The notes under the pieces are model-generated. The model did not search any database. It saw only the letters and a program-made list of their open reading frames with translations, and was not told the DNA's origin. A DNA stretch of 64,000 nucleotides. Source: Hwanghaeella sp965227365 (lineage in GTDB: Bacteria > Pseudomonadota > Alphaproteobacteria > UBA8366 > Aestuariispiraceae). Below are positions 61,509 to 64,000 of this stretch, piece by piece (the first letter of the stretch is position 1; the number at the start of each line of letters is the position of its first letter). The stretch lies in the NCBI RefSeq assembly GCF_965227365.1, contig NZ_OZ245754.1, positions 620,001 through 684,000 of the forward strand. Direction: 5' to 3'. The translations under genes and the position numbers were made by a program.

Positions 61509-62432
61509 ATGGCGAAGATCGCGGTTGTTGGCGTTGGGGCGATGGGCGGCGTCTATGCGGGGCTGCTGGCCGATGCGGGGAACGAGGTCTGGGCGATCGA
61601 TGTCTGGCAGGACCATGTGAACGCCATCAAGTCCCAGGGCCTGCGCGTCGAAGGCGCCAGCGGTGACCGCACGGTGAAAAACGTCCATGCCACCACGAAC
61701 CTTGCCGAAGCCGGGACCTGCGACCTCTATATCATCGCGACAAAGGCGGACGGCGTCGGCCCCGCCGCCCAGGCGATCAAGCCGCTGGCCGGGCCGCAAT
61801 CGGTCGTGCTGACCATTCAGAACGGCTTGGGCGCGGCGGAGCGGATCGCGCAATACATGCCGCTCGACAATGTGCTGCTGGGCGTTGCGGAAGGCTTCGG
61901 CGCCTCCATCAAGGGGCCGGGCCATATCCACCACAATGCGATGAAGCGTATCCGCATCGGCGAATGTTCCGGCGGCTTGACCGACCGGCTGTTGGGCGTG
62001 GAGAAGATCTGGAAGGATGCCGGTTTCAACGTCCAGGCCTATGAGGATATCGAACAGCTGATCTGGGAGAAGTTCGTCTGCAACGTCACCTTCTCCGCCC
62101 CCTGCACCACCTTCAACAAGACGATCGGCGAGGTCATGGCCGATCCCGCCTCCTGGCATATCGCGATGAATTGCGGGCGTGAGGCCTATGCCTGCGGCAA
62201 GGCCAAGGGCGTCAATTTCACCTATGACGATGTCGACGCCTATATCACCGATTTCGGCTCCAAGATGCCGGATGCCAGGCCGTCCATGCTGCTCGACCAT
62301 CTGAACAAGAAGCGCTGCGAGATCGACGCAATCAACGGCATGGTCCCGGTTCTCGGCAAGGAACTCGGCATCCCGACGCCGTATAACACGGTGGTGTCCG
62401 ACGCGGTCCGGGCGCGGGAGGAAACGTTCTAG
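61509..62432 (+). CDS. 2-dehydropantoate 2-reductase family protein
   Basis: 307 residues. NADPH loop AVVGVGAMGGVYAGLLADAGNEVW, substrate region TIQNGLGAAERIAQYM, and the helical C-terminal domain with the catalytic lysine region WEKFVCNVTFSAPCTTFNKTIGEVM (KxxxNxxxN/S type). ApbA/PanE family reductases make pantoate or reduce related 2-keto acids. I am confident of the family; the panE assignment needs a genome-wide check since paralogues are common. A GGAGGATTGAGGTC site lies before the ATG. It ends 27 bases before the SMR gene. Confidence 0.88.
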   Translation: MAKIAVVGVGAMGGVYAGLLADAGNEVWAIDVWQDHVNAIKSQGLRVEGASGDRTVKNVHATTNLAEAGTCDLYIIATKADGVGPAAQAIKPLAGPQSVVLTIQNGLGAAERIAQYMPLDNVLLGVAEGFGASIKGPGHIHHNAMKRIRIGECSGGLTDRLLGVEKIWKDAGFNVQAYEDIEQLIWEKFVCNVTFSAPCTTFNKTIGEVMADPASWHIAMNCGREAYACGKAKGVNFTYDDVDAYITDFGSKMPDARPSMLLDHLNKKRCEIDAINGMVPVLGKELGIPTPYNTVVSDAVRAREETF

Positions 62433-62459
62433 AGGCTCTTTTCGGAAAACGGTGACAGA

Positions 62460-62810
62460 ATGCCGTCCGCGCTCCCTTGGACCACTTACCTGTTCCTCGC
62501 CGCCGCGATTGTGGCGGAGGTGATCGCGACGACGGCCCTGGCGCGGACGGAGAATTTCACGCGCCTGTGGCCGAGCGTCATCACGGTGGTGGGCTATGCG
62601 GCGGCCTTCTGGTTCCTGTCCTATCCGATCCGGGTGCTGCCGACCGGGATCGTCTATGCGGTGTGGAGCGGGGCGGGGATCATTCTGATCACGCTGGTCG
62701 CGTGGTTGGTCTATGATCAGAAGCTCGACCTGCCGGCACTCCTCGGCCTCGCCCTCATCATCGCCGGCGTCCTGGTGATCAATCTGTTCTCGAAATCGGT
62801 CGGGCATTAG
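62460..62810 (+). CDS. small multidrug resistance (SMR) family efflux protein
   Basis: 116 residues, four hydrophobic helices. The catalytic glutamate is in LAAAIVAEVIATTALARTENFT, and the second and third helices (AAFWFLSYPIRVLPTGIVYAVWSGAGIILITLVAWL) match EmrE-like proteins, including the GxG dimer motif. Exchanges protons for cationic or guanidinium-type compounds. Follows the panE-family gene closely, probably on the same transcript. Confidence 0.92.
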   Translation: MPSALPWTTYLFLAAAIVAEVIATTALARTENFTRLWPSVITVVGYAAAFWFLSYPIRVLPTGIVYAVWSGAGIILITLVAWLVYDQKLDLPALLGLALIIAGVLVINLFSKSVGH

Positions 62811-62854
62811 GGGTACCGGGAAACAGCCCGCTGCATCTGAAGCGGTGCAGCCAT

Positions 62855-63631
62855 TCAACCGGGCGCGCACCATCCGGGTTTCAACCGGTTCAGTTCATCC
62901 TCGATCAGGGTCGCCAAGTCGCGATCCGAAATCGTGCCTTCCACGACGGTTCGTCCGACCACCAGGGACGGCGTGCCGATGAAGCGGAACAGTTGGGCGA
63001 GGGCCGCGCTGCGGTGCAGTTCCGCCTCGACCTCGGCGCTGTTCATGTCGGCGAGGAGTTTCGAGGGGTCTATTCCCAGTTTGTCGGATAGATCCGTGAG
63101 ATAGGCGTCGGTCGCGACGAAGTTGGATTGCATCAGATGTTCGTGGAAGCGGACATAAGCCCCTTGGCGTTTCGCGGCCAGCGCCGCCCTTGCCGCCAGT
63201 TGCGAGGTTTCGCCCAAGAGCGGAAGTTCGTGCCAGACGAGTTTGATCCGGCCCTTCAGCTCGCTCTCCATCCGGCCGAGCTTGACCGTCTGCACCCGGC
63301 AGAAAGGACAGTAATAGTCGGAGAAGGACGCGATCGGCAGAACCGCCTCCTGCCGGGCCAGGTCGCCATAGAGAGCCCGACACGGATCGGACCGCACATC
63401 TTGCAGGGTCTGGTCGAAACCGGCCGGGGCTTCGCGCGGACCCTCGATGCCGATCAGCGGATTGAAGCCGGAGGAGGAGACGTCCCCCCTGGCGACGGTC
63501 CGGAAGTCGGGCAGGGTCGGATGCGTCTCGAAATCCAGGGCCGTGGGGAACAATCCGGGCAACCCGCCGACCGCCATATAGGCGAGGCCCAGAAGGGCAA
63601 CGGCCAGAAGGAGGTTTCGCCGGTTCGACAT
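62855..63631 (-). CDS. DsbA-like thioredoxin-fold protein
   Basis: 258 residues. An uncleaved or cleavable N-terminal hydrophobic segment (LLLAVALLGLAYMAVGGLPGLF) exports the protein. The thioredoxin fold begins near residue 95 with FSDYYCPFCRVQTVKL, a CPFC redox motif as in DsbA/DsbG-like Com1 proteins, and the cis-proline segment is RFIGTPSLVVGRTVVEG. A cysteine lies just before the fold (RSDPCRALYG). Probably oxidises or isomerises periplasmic disulfides, or serves cytochrome maturation. Convergent with the SMR gene across 44 bases. Confidence 0.9.
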   Translation of the reverse strand: MSNRRNLLLAVALLGLAYMAVGGLPGLFPTALDFETHPTLPDFRTVARGDVSSSGFNPLIGIEGPREAPAGFDQTLQDVRSDPCRALYGDLARQEAVLPIASFSDYYCPFCRVQTVKLGRMESELKGRIKLVWHELPLLGETSQLAARAALAAKRQGAYVRFHEHLMQSNFVATDAYLTDLSDKLGIDPSKLLADMNSAEVEAELHRSAALAQLFRFIGTPSLVVGRTVVEGTISDRDLATLIEDELNRLKPGWCAPG

Positions 63632-63704
63632 GGTTCACAGCCAGTGGGTTTGCGCTCGCCCCGTTATGCCCGGCATGCACCGGCCCTGCCAAGGCGGCCG
63701 GCGT

Positions 63705-64000
63705 TCAACTGGTCGCGACCATCTCGGTCCGTGGTCCCGCGCCGTCCTCGGTGCCGCGGGCATCCTCCGCCCGCATTTGCCGCCATTCCTTGATGATCGA
63801 ACTGGCGGTGATCAGGATCGGCACGGCCAGCAGCGCTCCCGGCACGCCCCATAGCCAGGTCCAGGCCAGCATGGAAAGAAAAACGGAAATCGGGTGCAGG
63901 GTGAACCGTCGCCCCAGAATGGTGGGGGAGATCAGATAACCCTCCGCCGCCGTGATCGCGGCATAGGTCAGGGGCGGCCCCGCGATCGACACCCAGTCCG
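63705..64000 (-). CDS. AI-2E family transporter (3' end only)
   Basis: The frame is open to the end of the window and stops at 63705, giving the last ~98 codons. Contains the two C-terminal hydrophobic helices with GYLISPTILGRRFTLHPISVFLSMLAWTWLWGVPGALLAVPILI, which match the PerM/AI-2E family end (GNxxxPxxxGxxxxLHPI-like). The tail after the helices is polar. Membrane permease; the beginning lies outside the window. It ends 73 bases before the start of the DsbA-like gene, in the same direction, so they may be co-transcribed. Confidence 0.85.
   Translation of the reverse strand, partial: DWVSIAGPPLTYAAITAAEGYLISPTILGRRFTLHPISVFLSMLAWTWLWGVPGALLAVPILITASSIIKEWRQMRAEDARGTEDGAGPRTEMVATS

Overview
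The window is about 64 kb of GC-rich chromosomal DNA. Its protein families suggest an aerobic alphaproteobacterium, probably of the Rhodospirillales type: a full SUF operon led by an Rrf2 regulator, two LIV-type ABC transporter operons, clustered acyl-CoA dehydrogenases and CoA transferases, NADP-type glutamate dehydrogenase, and the tyrS/anmK pair. The taxonomic placement is inference. I recognised no tRNA, rRNA, CRISPR array, phage or insertion sequence.

Layout. 0-5 kb: end of an AsmA-like protein, tyrS, anmK, an alpha/beta hydrolase and cysE. 5-7.2 kb: iscR, a cysteine desulfurase and a 2Fe-2S ferredoxin, with no iscU or chaperone genes between them. 7.4-9.5 kb: gdhA and a small secreted protein. 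9.5-15.9 kb: the SUF operon (Rrf2 regulator, sufB, C, D, S, a sufT-like gene, an A-type carrier) behind a promoter that overlaps two Rrf2-type dyads. 16-25 kb: an orphan Hpt protein, a class II aldolase, an acyl-CoA ligase, a nitronate monooxygenase, a cation/proton antiporter, a second acyl-CoA ligase, an SDR and an APH-like kinase. 25-38.7 kb (minus strand): two tandem LIV-type binding proteins, livH, livM, livG, livF, then a FadJ-like enzyme, a thiolase and three acyl-CoA dehydrogenases, all tightly spaced. This looks like one uptake-plus-beta-oxidation unit. 38.8-40.9 kb (plus strand): enoyl-CoA hydratase and a CaiB-type CoA transferase.

The most unusual part is 40.9-60.4 kb. A minus-strand run of twelve genes (55.24 down to 40.89 kb), with gaps of at most 50 bases, encodes: livH, livM, a binding protein, livG, a LivF ATPase fused to a Tm-1-like (UPF0261) domain, a TIM-barrel protein of the phosphoenolpyruvate-hydrolase-like family, a flotillin with an expanded coiled coil, a stand-alone SRPBCC protein, an SRPBCC-quinone oxidoreductase fusion, a fumarylacetoacetate hydrolase-family enzyme, an alpha/beta hydrolase and a glycine-rich amidohydrolase. 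Divergent from it lie a GntR/FCD regulator and, overlapping it by 4 bases, a degenerate relative of the TIM-barrel protein. Next to these is a third relative: a regulator with a TIM-barrel N-terminus, an AAA+ domain lacking the usual ATPase and sigma-54 motifs, and a Fis-type helix-turn-helix, encoded downstream of a FAD-dependent oxidoreductase. My reading is a ligand-sensing, uptake and catabolic system built around Tm-1/TIM-barrel domains. Its substrate is unknown and I know of no experimental description.

The right edge holds a Stf0-type sulfotransferase, a ketopantoate reductase-family gene, an SMR efflux protein, a DsbA-like thioredoxin protein and the end of an AI-2E-family permease. 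Start codons were often chosen downstream of the longest possible start, on ribosome binding site and family evidence.
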